In this document: positions 12,448-23,301 of the stretch, piece by piece
How the letters are laid out: every line of letters begins with the position of its first letter
How positions within the stretch are numbered: position 1 is the first letter of the stretch
Source of the DNA: Acorus gramineus
Lineage: Eukaryota > Streptophyta > Magnoliopsida > Acorales > Acoraceae
Assembly: GCA_030737835.1 (NCBI GenBank)
Contig: CM060855.1
Span: 1,721,032 to 1,785,031 of the forward strand
Reading direction: 5' to 3'
Length of the DNA stretch: 64,000 nt
The notes under the pieces: generated by a model
Databases searched by the model: none
Told to the model about the DNA's origin: nothing
What the model saw: the letters and a program-made list of their open reading frames with translations, nothing else
Position numbers and translations under genes: made by a program

Positions 12448-13721
12448 TGTAGATACCCTAATTTTGACTGTCCAAAGAAAAAAAATTTACTTCAAGTAAT
12501 ATTGGAACAACCACATTTGGACATTAAATAGAAAACTCCCTCTGAAACCGAAACCGAAAACCGTGAAGTCCAACACTTAGAAATAAATCTGAGCCTGGAC
12601 AGGGGCAGCTATTTAAGAGTAGCCTCCCCATACCACGCGGGTAGTTTCAACTAGCTGCCCCCCTGACCGACCCCAAACCGCCTTCCTAGATGGGACATAA
12701 AGCAAGCATGATTGTGGCGGATTGTCCATTCTAGCTGCCCCATCTCAGCCAGTTTATCCTTAGTAACCGACCCAAGCCACCGCTTGTCAGAGATGGGACA
12801 TAGGACAGGTTATGATGGGGGAGGCTACCTGAGAGTAGCCGCCCCTCATTGGGCGGCTAAATACCATTAGCCGCCCCTCAGTTGGACACTGTCAGAACAA
12901 AAAATCTAATGGGAGGTCAAATCAAGCACCTTATTACCCGTTTTAATCTATTGTCCAGTGGACATTCCCATACCCCTTTTTTACTATAAATAGGGGGGCA
13001 ACCAACATCATTAATAAGATTCAATACACATTCAATACCCATCAATAACCCCCAACCACCCACATTCCCAACCATCAAGCCACACCACCACCTCAAACCC
13101 CTTGAGAGAAAAGTGAGAGACAAACCCATTTCCTATACCAAATCCACTCTCCAAAACCCAGGTTAAATCTAGCTTAACCTCTGCCAAGCACCCAAATCAA
13201 ACCCTACCCAGGTTCTACCCAAATTGAACCAGACACCAGGCGGCTATCCACAAATAGCCGCCCCCCACCAGGCGGCTAAACCCAACTAACCAGCCCTTTC
13301 CTAGCTCACCTCAAGTCCCAATTCTCCTTTAGTCAGGTTCCCAAAGCAGAAGAGGATCTTTGTCTTCACATATGTGTATGGCATACCTTGTCTCAGAGCG
13401 GAGACCCCACAAACTCCCCACGAAGGTGATCAAATTCCCCCCCAACTTTTCCTGCTTTTTGAGAAAAGCAGGTGGCGATCACAACAACCCCTGAATCCTC
13501 CTGAGGACCCGTCGGTCGCCTCAGCCAGGAACGAACAACCAAACCACCCATTTCGAGAGACGATCCGATCGAGCCTGCCAAGGCGCAGCTCTCCGGATCC
13601 GAGCTTCCAAAGAACCCCCACACACGCACAACCACCAGAGGAGGAGCCGAGGAGGAAGGAAGAGAGGGCGCCTACCCTTTTCTTTTCCTTTTCCCCCTTT
13701 CACCGAAATCCGATACCGACA
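12448..13721 (+). repeat. 5' LTR of the Tat element
   Basis: Begins TGTAGATACC and ends at CA just before the primer site, about 1274 bp. It carries several hairpins of the form GGCGGCTA...TAGCCGCC (12851-12876 and 13239-13262 are the best). An internal GGTGGCGATCAC at 13471 precedes the end by 250 bp, a phrase also typical of this LTR type. The long open frames inside it are not credible genes. Confidence 0.7.
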
Positions 13722-13723
13722 GC

Positions 13724-13741
13724 CTGGCGATCACGGTGGGA
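13724..13741 (+). other. Primer-binding site (probable)
   Basis: CTGGCGATCACGGTGGGA lies two bases after the LTR end. Tat/Ogre elements have TTGGCGACTCCGCTGGGGA-like sites here, matched to an arginine tRNA 3' end; the exact tRNA for this variant was not checked. Confidence 0.55.
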
Positions 13742-13881
13742 CATCCCTCGTGAAAGACAACAAAAGGTAATCCTCTTCTACTTCCTTCCAATAAACCTGA
13801 TTAGAATGCCATCAGCCCTCTAGGAAAGCTGGGATTTCCCCACCCCTCAAGTCTGACCCTCCCCTACTTTGTATAACAACA

Positions 13882-14125
13882 TCCTTTACTGCTTTAAGCC
13901 GCACACAGCTGCGCACCCCTTTTACTGCTTTAAGCCACACACAGCTACGAATAACCCCTTTTACTGCTTCAAGCCGCACACAGCTGCGCACCCCTTTACT
14001 GCTTTAAGCCGCACACAGCTGCGCACCCCTTTACTGCTTTAAGTCGCACACAGTTGCGCACCCCTTTATTGCTTTAAGCCGCACACAGCTGCGCACCCCT
14101 TTATTGCTTTATTTACTGCTTTAAT
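13882..14125 (+). repeat. 35-40-bp tandem repeat in the gag leader
   Basis: About six copies of a unit containing TTTACTGCTTTAAGCCGCAC followed by ACAGCTGCGCACCCC, lying between primer site and gag start. Copies differ by a few bases and one carries a 5-bp insertion. Confidence 0.9.
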
Positions 14126-14164
14126 CTGCATTCATTCACACCTAGGCTTTTCCATATTCACACC

Positions 14165-16684
14165 ATGGAGGCTTACACCTAGGAGAAAATAGTAGAGGAG
14201 AAAGACAACCAGGGAGACCAAACCGCCCAATTCCTCAGCCACCTAGAGGAGAGGATGGCTACCCTAGGATACCAGTTGGTCGAGGACATGTTTAATGACC
14301 TCACCGACTATCACTAGGCCAAGACCTTGGAGTAGGAAACTCCTGTTAAGACCAAGGCTTGCCTCACCCCCAATACACTACCAACACCTGCCTTCTCGGC
14401 AAATCCGAGTCCAAGCCTCTTTTCCTTTGCCCCACCTTCCCCCACGAATCAAATATTCCCAACCGTTTCTACCCCAAGCCCTTACCAGGCTACCTCCAAC
14501 CCGGGACCGCTGAACAGCCCTCCCAGGGGAGAAACGTTGGATGAAACCGTCCGGAGAATCCTTTCTGAGACTGGCCCCAAACAAATGTCTCTGCACAACC
14601 TGAGACAGATCCCGTCAGTCCACCTACCGAAGGGATTTAAAATCCTAAAATTTCACCGATACAACGATCGTGGAGACCCAGACATTCATTTGACCGCCAT
14701 TTATCTAGATGCCCGATCATTTCTAGATAACCAACCTCTGCTAGTATTCCTCTTCCAAAAATCATTGGAAGGAGAAGCACTACAATGGTTCTCCACCCTC
14801 CATGTAGATCATTTGTCAAACTTTTCAGCTGTAAGCAAGAAGTTTCTGGGCCGCTATGGTTATCAGAGGATTAGGACCCCCTCTATTTCAGATCTAACTG
14901 TAGAAAGAATGAGGCCTAGGGAGGAATTTGAACAGTACGTGTCCAGGTGGCACACCCTCGTCCACCGAACTGGCCTACAACTAACGGAATATCAAGAAAT
15001 TGACATGATGTTGCAGAGCCTGAGTCCAGAACTCCGTACAAGTTTTTCGTACGGAGACTGTACCACGTACCAGCTTCTCATTGACCGCCACAACAGGATT
15101 TCCTGTTGTGCAGCCTCAATAGTCCAAACCCAGTCCCCACCTTTTAGCCATAGGGTTTGACAACCGCCGAGAAAGGCGCACACCCCCACGATAGAGGGGA
15201 TTACACCACAAGTCTCGGCACTCTACCCGAACGGAGCGCGAGTCCCTGATCGAGGACCAGCTCCGAGACAATATACACCTGGTTCGTCCGGATATATGCC
15301 GCCTCAGTAAGCTACTTATCCAAACACCTTTTTTCCTCTATTGGTACCCACTTCCGTGCCGTTACGACAAATCCCATTAACCCAGAATCCCACAGTTCAA
15401 AACCCTATAAACCAGATCCCAATACATATAGATCCTATAAAAAAATATTTAAAAACAAAAGCTAGAACCTATTATACAAGCCCTGATGGAAGAACCAGAA
15501 AACCTAAACACCTACGAGCCACGAATCATGAAGAATTGCCTAGGATCATTCCAGGTGGTTTAATCCTTCCAGCACCTTCCCCAATGAATCCTAACCCTAT
15601 CAGGCCCCTCACCCAATATACAAGACAAGTACTCGAGCCCATCACAATTTATCCCGTAAAGGGAGGTCCCATTTGACCATTGGACCATTTCTCCCAGGCA
15701 TAACCTAATCAGACCAATGAAATTAGGGCTAGAGCTCTTCCTACCTATCCCTCTGCTTCACCGAGGACGCAAGCCTTTGTTCCCTAACAAGTACCACAAA
15801 GGAAATACACCGCTATTCCGCCCCCATCGACTTATGAGTCTCCAGCTCCTGAAATTATTGAATCTGCAGAATGTCCCAAATAGTACTTTGACGATGATGA
15901 TGAGTTTTCGAATGGAGAACTATCAGAACTCATTTACCCTACTCCAATACAACCTAAACTCATCATCCATGCCTTACAACCAGTTGAATTTGAATACCCC
16001 TTGTCCCTACATGCTCATGATCAAACCATATCAATACCTGTCAAACCTACCTTGGTGGCCACAAATGAATCAAATCTTGATTCATTAGATTCTGAGATTG
16101 ATCAAGATCTGGTTCAACCAATTGTGTATATTCTCAAATCAGAACCACTTATATTTAAAAATGCACAATTTGAGGGAGCAGTCAAGCCATCCCAATTGCC
16201 AGATCCACTCGACTTGCCATCCTATCTATCTAAGGAGCTACCTCCGGATTCCCCCGCCATATCCAAATCAATTATTTTAGATCTGATCCATATGCCCCTA
16301 ATTGCACCAACTGATGAGTTTTTACCTCCATCATCATTAGGGCCTCAATATTATGGTAAACTGTGCTCCCTTCGACCTGTCCAGTCAGTAGTCACCTTTG
16401 TTACTTGCATTTCCATATCCACCTCTTTATTGACTGACCCCCCCCCTTTAAGGAAAAATTCTCTTTCTGCTAAGAGTCTATGGCAGGTCAAGCTCCGCTC
16501 ACATTTTCGACGGGATTTAGGCTTTGATATTCTGATAGATGCAGTCAGAATAGATGCTGAACAACAATGGTTGAGAAGGCATCAAACGCGCTTTAAAATA
16601 GAGGAGGATCAACAGACAACCAATGATACATCAAATAAGTCAAGTATCATTCCCCTGAAGATCCTTCGATTTGAGCCTCCATAG
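14165..16684 (+). pseudogene. gag: Tat gypsy gag (nine in-frame stops)
   Basis: One reading frame from ATG 14165 to TAG 16684 (840 codons), open apart from stops at 14180, 14315, 14333, 15158, 15308, 15674, 15701, 15785 and 15881 (TAG x4, TGA x2, TAA x3). Residues ~140-310 are a clear retrotransposon gag domain: HLPKGFKILKFHRY, then EGEALQWFSTL and ERMRPREEFEQYV, the capsid-type helices of plant gypsy elements. The C-terminal third (from about residue 570) is acidic at its start and basic near the end and was not recognised. No zinc knuckle was seen. All nine stops are one C-to-T step from CAG, CGA or CAA. It lies right after the leader repeats and would make the capsid protein of the element. 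Confidence 0.85.
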
Positions 16685-16806
16685 AGGACTCATCCTGCAC
16701 CATCATTTACTGGAGGCCACTCTCCAGAATTATACATATATTATCTTTTTCATGCTTTTCTATTTCCAAATTTCCATGCTTTCCTAAACAAAAATCCAAA
16801 AATACA

Positions 16807-17580
16807 ATGCTAAACCGCTTTCATTCTTCATTCCTGTACATATTTGTTTACATACTTTCAAAAACAAACAAAACAAAAAAAGATTTGTTTAACAGCTCTC
16901 ATTCCTCATTCCTGTACATATTTGTTTACATGCTTTCAAAAACAAACAAAACAAAAAAAGATTTGTTTAACAGCTTTCATTCCTCATTCCTCTACATATT
17001 TGTTTACATGCTTTCAAAAACAAACAAAACAAAAAAAGATTTGTTTAACAACTTTCATTCCTCATTCCTGTACATATTTGTTTACATGCTTTCAAAAACA
17101 AACAAAACAAAAAAAGATTTGTTTAACAGCTTTCATTCCTCATTCCTGTACATATTTGTTTACATGTTTTCAAAAACAATCAAAACAAAAATAAGATTTG
17201 TTTAACAACTTTCATTCCTCATTCCTGTACATATTTGTTTACATGTTTTCAAAAACAATCAAAACAAAAAAAGATTTGTTTAACAACTTTCATTCCTCAT
17301 TCCTGTACATATTTGTTTACATGTTTTCAAAAACAATCAAAACAAAAAAGGATTTGTTTAACAGCTTTCATTACTCATTCCTGTACATATTTGTTTCCAT
17401 GCTTTCCAAAGAAACAAAGAAAAATCAACCAAAACAAATGCTAAACAGCTTTCATTCCTCATTCCTGTACATATTTGTTTACATGCTTTCAAAACAATAA
17501 AACAAAAACAAAACAAAAAGATTTGTTTATCTGCTTTCATGCTTCCCGAATCTTGTACATACTTGTTTACATGTTTTCCT
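16807..17580 (+). repeat. 78-bp tandem array
   Basis: About ten copies of a 78-bp unit (phrases TTCATTCCTCATTCCTGTAC and AGATTTGTTTAAC), the first seven or eight nearly identical, the last two degenerate. AGATTTG starts at 16881, 16959 and 17037, fixing the period at 78. Because 78 is a multiple of three the frames stay open, but the resulting peptide is only an echo of the array. It sits where protease, reverse transcriptase, RNase H and most of integrase belong. Confidence 0.95.
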
Positions 17581-17603
17581 AAAACAAAAAAACCACAAAC
17601 CAA

Positions 17604-17897
17604 AGAAAGAGGCGAAAGTTGAGAGCCACGAACCATGCCCAGGCCTACCAGAGGAGGGTGGCAAGGGCATTTGAAAAGAAAGTAATAGAGAGAAAATTTA
17701 AAATTGGGGAGCTTGTACTCAAGCAAATCATGCCATCAAGGTAGTCCCACCCCAAAGGCAAGCTACAACCCACATGGGAGGGGCCCTATGTGATCATCCA
17801 TGCTTATTCCGGGAATGCCTACTGCTTGGTTAACGCCGAAGGAATCGAGGTCCCAGGTTCGTGGAATGCACTTTATCTAAAGAAATTCCATGCATAG
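17604..17897 (+). pseudogene. pol: Gypsy integrase C-terminal tail
   Basis: About 97 codons in one frame, with one TAG at 17742, ending in TAG at 17895. The phrases AYQRRVARAFEKKV, KIGELVLKQ and PTWEGPYVI are the standard end of plant Ty3/gypsy integrases, where the element's polyprotein stops. The N-terminal zinc finger and catalytic core are absent. The fragment starts straight after the 78-bp array, so the deletion removed everything between gag and this point. Confidence 0.85.
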
Positions 17898-18960
17898 AAA
17901 CTCTCAATACTTGAGAAATATTATTATTCCTTCCTGTGATTTTCAGTGTCTAAACCTGATAATAGAATTGCAAGACTCTCAAAGATAGCTTGTATTTTAT
18001 TTGAACTCATATATTCACCACTCATGCCACCTTCATCACACCAGTATGACTTAGGAACTGGTTTATCTGAAAAGAAGAAATTGCCTACCCTGTAGACTTG
18101 GACAATTTTATAAACCCAAAGCATCTCCCTTTATTTTCACCCCACTTGTATCAACCCAAAGGCAAAATGAGGGATTACCTGGACCTGGCATATGTCCCAA
18201 AACTGACTCTAATACTATATAAACACTTCTAGATGGGAAGCAGAAAATAACAGGGGTAAAAAATAGAAAAGCGCCCCCCCCCCTCGAATCAAAACAAAAC
18301 AAAAGGAAATGAGAGACCAAAGATCAAAACAACACCCAGACAACGGGTTAAACTCTCTACTTTAACAGACGCGAACGCCTTTACGCACAGTATATGCTGA
18401 ACAAAAGGCTATACTAGTACACATCCAAGCAAACAGATTGTACTCTCCGCTTGGTATACGGGTACACACCCGGCGGGATGTACTCTCCACCCAAATAAAG
18501 ACGTGGTAAAAAGAAGAAAGTGAGAGGGACCTAGGAAGTAAAGACATATGCCAGACTAGAACAATTCTAAAATGTTACCCCAAAGGAAGATATTACTCTT
18601 ACCCCGTTCACCCCCCCACCCTTTTATTTCTTACTATGGAGTTGGAATTGAACCATGTCTGCTCAGAAAGGTGAAATCTCAACCAAAGATAAACCTTTTC
18701 TTTGTTTAAAATAGCATACACGCACATGAGTTCACTTAAAATACTTGCCTATCTAAAGGAAGCTTGCTTGACTTAAATCTTGGTGCATTCATCGATTTCC
18801 CAGCATGTTTAGAATAATATGATCAAGCATTTGAGAATCATGAACTTGAGGAATTGACACCTGCAGCCAACACCTTTCAAATAAAATCCTAGTTTGGACA
18901 TAAGTGACCACAAGGGCCCCTCTTCGGGGACTTGATGGCATCTTTTAGTTTAGAAAGTTG
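17898..18960. other. Tat element spacer after pol
   Basis: Non-coding element DNA between the integrase tail and the first inserted LTR fragment. No open frame with recognisable protein. Two C-rich runs at 18280 and 18610. Confidence 0.6.
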
Positions 18961-19018
18961 GAAACACTGCCCTCTTACATGAAAAATCCTTTGAAGAACT
19001 AAAATACTCCCCTATGTC
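18961..19018 (+). repeat. 58-bp direct duplication, left copy
   Basis: GAAACACTGCCCTCTTACAT and following bases, identical to 22049-22106. The two copies bracket a 5'-truncated LTR. The last base (C) could belong to either side. Confidence 0.95.
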
Positions 19019-22000
19019 AACAGTCAATACAGGAGATCAATAACATACCATATACAACAGCTAAAAAGACAACACAGACAACAAAGAGGCTGACATGATG
19101 CATACACAAATAGCGGAAGCTAAAAAGACTGAATATGTAAATCAACAACATACTACAGACTCGATACATAATCATATGTCCTGTGAGAGCCAATATACAC
19201 ACATACATCCAAATATAATCCAAACTGGGTGCCCAAGCACAGAAATATATACATACAATAAAAAGGAAGGATGTTGATGGCCTCAAAACTCGAGGGACGT
19301 GGCACTACTCCGCTACTGGTGCAGTTGCTCGGGAAGCTCCTCCTTCAAGTCCGCCTCGGTAATCACTGAAGAAAATAATTATGCGAGGGGTGAGCCACAC
19401 GCTCAGTGAATAGCACAACCCATGCATCACAATTATATTAACCACAATAAATCAGCAAAAGCCTCAAGTGGCATAATCAACATAAAATCCAGTGGGTCGC
19501 TACATCGCCGAACCACCACACCCTCACCCTCACCCCTCAATAGGTGACAAAGGATATTGGGACTTAATAGGCTGATAATCATCCTTACACAATCCTGTGG
19601 GTCGCCACATCGCCAGCCCACCACACCCTCACCCTCACCCCTCAATAGGTGACATAGGATATTGGGACTGACTAGGCTGTTGGTCACCCTTGGTCCACCG
19701 ATAGTCTCTCCTCCACTCCGTAGGTCGTTTGGCCACTCCCACATTCAGCACAGTCCGAAACCAAATCAGGAGGTGCCTACTGATGGGAGCCCCTGCACGG
19801 GACGACCTTTCTAACGCTGAGGCAGTCTCTACACGGATCCAACGAAGGGAACAGAACAGCCTATCCATCGCATATGATCCACTCGGATCCGCTGACAACA
19901 CATCTCTACAACTCTAATGTCTTGAATTCTTCAGAATTCCTCCAGCGCGCATAACCAAGATGCGGGAATACATAAGATAATAATGAGGAAAAGAAACCTT
20001 GGGAGGGCAACCTGAGGTCCCGATATAGGACATCCCGCCAACCAAACAAGGAACACGGAGTACCCTAGCCCGGGTCTCAATGTTGACCTCGCAAGGCCCC
20101 CTTAATATTCCCCAAGGCATGCTAAAAATATCTTAAGTCTGCATTTAATTTAATAAATCAAACTAATAGGACGCATGCATAGGTCGAGGCTTTCCTAGCA
20201 TGATAACAAGGTGACAGGATGCACGGCTCATACACATATCCTAAGGGTGCAAGTCCCTAACATACAAGTCTAGGGTGGCATGCATTCTACACACTAATCA
20301 TGCTTGCATGGATTACATATAACAAGTTAATATCAACTGCGGTGCCCCAGGGGAGGACGGTATACGCCCAAGTGCATATAGCGCCTCCCAACTGGGTTGG
20401 GTTGTCCCACTCACCGATAACCGGGTCATCGCGCGACCGTCCGTCAAGATCTGCAAGACAGGGTAATCAACCCGGTGAGTAAAATACACAAATACCACAA
20501 AAATACTCAAAATACACAAATAAATACCCAACACTCGGGCAAACGTACATACGGCCCGTACGCACGCTAGCCCGAGCACCCCGACTCACTCCTGCACCCC
20601 CGGGCAGCCGCTCGCACGGCCACCCGCCCCGGGCGCACAGCCGAGCCCCGGCCCGCGCGCCCAGGCGCACTGCCGAGCCCAGCCTGCACGCCCGGACACC
20701 CTGCCGAATCACCCCGGGTGCACCGCGCGCTCACTGCGCCCCAGCGCAGCAACCCGCGCGCACACCCGCACGGCCCGCGCCCCAGCGCCTCACCCCGCGC
20801 ACACCTCGCTCGCACCACTGGCCTCGCCTCACCGCGCGCGCACAGCACGCCTGTGCCTCTGCGCAGCGCTCCGCGCGCACGCTCCCGCACGGTGCCCAGC
20901 GCCCAGCACCCGCGACTATCGCCCAGCACCCGCGCCCAGGGCCCAGCGCCCAGCACACGCGCCCAGCACGCCCTCCAGGTCCATCCGAGCGTACGCCCGC
21001 GCGTACGTCCGCGCGCACGCGGGCACGCGCCCTGCCAACTGCTCCGCCTGCTGCGCCTGTGCTGCCAGTCTACCCGGGACAGACTGCCTTCCTGCCCGAG
21101 CCAGTCCGCCTGCCCTGCCTGCCTGCCTGCCCGAGCACCCAACCACCACTCACCGGCCACCAATGGCCTCCAACCGCCCCCAACCACCACCAACAGCCAC
21201 CAACAGCCACCACACACCCAAAAACACCCCCTAACATGCATCTAAACATGGAAAAGAAGGAAAGAACCCTTACCCAAGGAAAGGAGAGGAAAGGAAGGGA
21301 ACCGGAAGCTCTTCGTGCACCGAAACGCCTCCCCAAAGCCCTCCACCACCAAGCTCTTCCTCAGCCCTCAAAATGGCTGAAATCAGGGGAGAAAAGAGGG
21401 GGTAAGAGAAGGGGCTAAACACATCGGAACTCGAATCCGAGACCACCGGTGGATAGATCGGGAGCTCCCCTTACCTTTCTATTCTTTGGGTTTTTAGTTT
21501 TGACCCCTTGAACTAGGTCAAAAGGTGGTTTCAAGGAGAGGGAAGAGAGAGGGATTTTCGAAGAAGATGATGAATAGGAGAGGTTGAAGTCGTGGGATTT
21601 CTTTATAACCACCCCCACCCCACACATACTCACACCCCTAATTAGATTAGCCCTAATTAGGTTTAGGGGGGGGGTTTAAGTGGGTCTAAGTGCAATTTGA
21701 CCTAAGTCAACTCAACCACACAAAAGGACAAAAGAGTTGACCAAGTCATGGGCCCACATTGACCAAGTCAAGTCTCCCAATGACTTCTCGCTCGGTCAAA
21801 ACCCGGATACGCCCCGGAACTGTGAAATTCTGAAACGTTACCGGAATTCGATGAAATTTTCGTGAGTGGCTTGGAATGGCACCAGGACACATAATATGCA
21901 GTTAGATTTTCAATCGGAGTCCTCAAACACAGGACGATAGCTAACAGTCCAAAATTTTAGCGGTTCCGATCGAAAAACGAAAAAACTCAAAAACTGTCAG

Positions 22001-22048
22001 AATGCTCCAATGGTTACCATAAGGCTAAAAAGTGACACATATATAACA
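19018..22048 (+). mobile_element. LTR family L1 (TGTCACGCCCC type), copy 1, 5'-truncated
   Basis: Matches 27239-30195 and 54587-57264 along its length but lacks the first ~55 bp (the TGTCACGCCCC end), starting at CAACAGTCAATACAGG. Its 3' end is intact (GACACATATATAACA). No internal retroelement genes follow, so it is a lone LTR fragment. Includes two copies of a ~105-bp internal repeat (19490-19680) and the GC-rich block 20580-21060. Type is probably Ty3/gypsy, judged only from the LTR size and termini. Confidence 0.85.
20570..21060. other. GC-rich, CpG-dense block of LTR L1 copy 1
   Basis: A near-continuous run of CGC, GCGCGC and GCCCGC phrases in otherwise AT-rich DNA. Equivalent blocks occur in copy 2 (28700-29290) and copy 3 (56110-56350). 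Long open frames on both strands here are caused by the lack of AT-rich stop codons and are not genes. Confidence 0.9.
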
Positions 22049-22106
22049 GAAACACTGCCCTCTTACATGAAAAATCCTTTGAAGAACTAAAATACTCCCC
22101 TATGTC
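22049..22106 (+). repeat. 58-bp direct duplication, right copy
   Basis: Identical to 18961-19018; begins immediately after the CA end of the LTR fragment. Confidence 0.95.
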
Positions 22107-23301
22107 TTTTACACTTATGCATAAGGTTTTATTTTCCTTTTCCAAACATTTAGGCATTCAATTTTTCCAAAATACCACGATTAAACTCCCATGCCAAAAG
22201 AAAATTGCCCCTATTACTTCAATTTCATACCCTTCAACACACATTTGAGAAAGAAGAAATTGCCCCACTCTCGCACCCACTTGAGGTTCCTTTTCATTCT
22301 CACACTTGGAATCACTTGGACTCCCCCCTCCCTCTTTTACGACAAGCAGGTTTCTCACACTCTTTTCCTCGCATTACTTTTTTCAATTACCTTAGATGGG
22401 TTGTAGCCCTTGACAATTCGAACAAGAAGGACTCGAAAGTCAATGTAGGGGCGCAATCCGAACATATTTAACACTTGGTCCATGGAAAGAATGTTTTTGC
22501 AGATTTTTGAAGGATGAACAAACACTCACAAGGACTTTCGACAGCAGCAAACAAATGGCAGAATCAGAAAATTGTCCCAGGCCAGGGGCGGCTAACCCCA
22601 ACTAAGCTTCTGCCATCAAACGACTAAAAATAATTAGCCGCCACCCTACAGGTAAAATCTACCAGTCCTAGGGCAGCTAAAGACAACTAGCTGCCCCATA
22701 CTGGGCGGCTAAAAACAACTAGCCTCCCATCACCTGCTGCCCCACCTGTTTCTGTAAGTCTAGTTCAATCAACTCTTCAACCCTTTTAAGACCTGTCAAA
22801 AATTTTTATTTCCAAAAACCTGTACAAACACATTCCATACATGTACACAATCCCTAAACCTACATAAATACTAATCAAACAGCAACCAAAACTAAAAACA
22901 TATACCAACCCATGCATCCATACACCAATCCATCCATGCATTAACACATTCATGCCAAAACCATAAACCATTCCATACATACATCCACTGATTCAAACAA
23001 AACTTTCAAACAAAACCAGACCATCCATGTCTATCCATAAACCCAAAAGAAAGGATAAATTGTTCATAAAACAAAAATAAAACCTAAGTTAGAACCAAAG
23101 AGAAAAGATAGGTCCACCAAAAGCTCCAACTCCAATGTCTTGAGCTGCACATTGTCAAAACAAATCACCTAAGCCAAAACAAAAGAAGAAAAACATGAAT
23201 TCCTTGCATATATATACATTTCTTCTACCAAAACAAAGACCCAAAAGACTTTACCTCGGAGTGTCATCATCCCCGGGAGGGTGGGTCAAAGGAGGAACAT
23301 C
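22107..23301. other. Tat element spacer with GCGGCTA hairpins
   Basis: Non-coding. From 22565 to 22735 there are four imperfect hairpins built from GGCGGCTA/TAGCCGCC arms, the same family as in the LTR. 22780-23010 is a low-complexity CCATACA-rich stretch. No gene recognised. Confidence 0.6.

Noticed and set aside
13374..13823. 149-residue ORF in the Tat LTR
   Set aside because: Crosses the LTR end and primer site, low-complexity Pro/Arg content, no known domain.
16807..17500. 132-residue frame with a 26-residue repeat
   Set aside because: It is the 78-bp tandem array read through; all copies are near-identical at DNA level and neighbouring frames are equally open.
16807..17580. CRISPR-like array
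   Set aside because: Head-to-tail repeats without unique spacers in a plant retroelement.
20567..21245. Long open frames (up to 224 residues) on both strands
   Set aside because: They lie in the GC-rich LTR block where stops are scarce; composition is Arg/Ala/Gly or Pro/Ala repeats, and both strands are open, which is the mark of base composition. Same for 28636-29396 and 56086-56450.
21424..21445. tRNA-like T-arm (GAACTCGAATCCGAG) in the L1 LTR
   Set aside because: No acceptor stem, D-arm or anticodon loop around it, and it recurs in copy 2 (29587) as plain LTR sequence.
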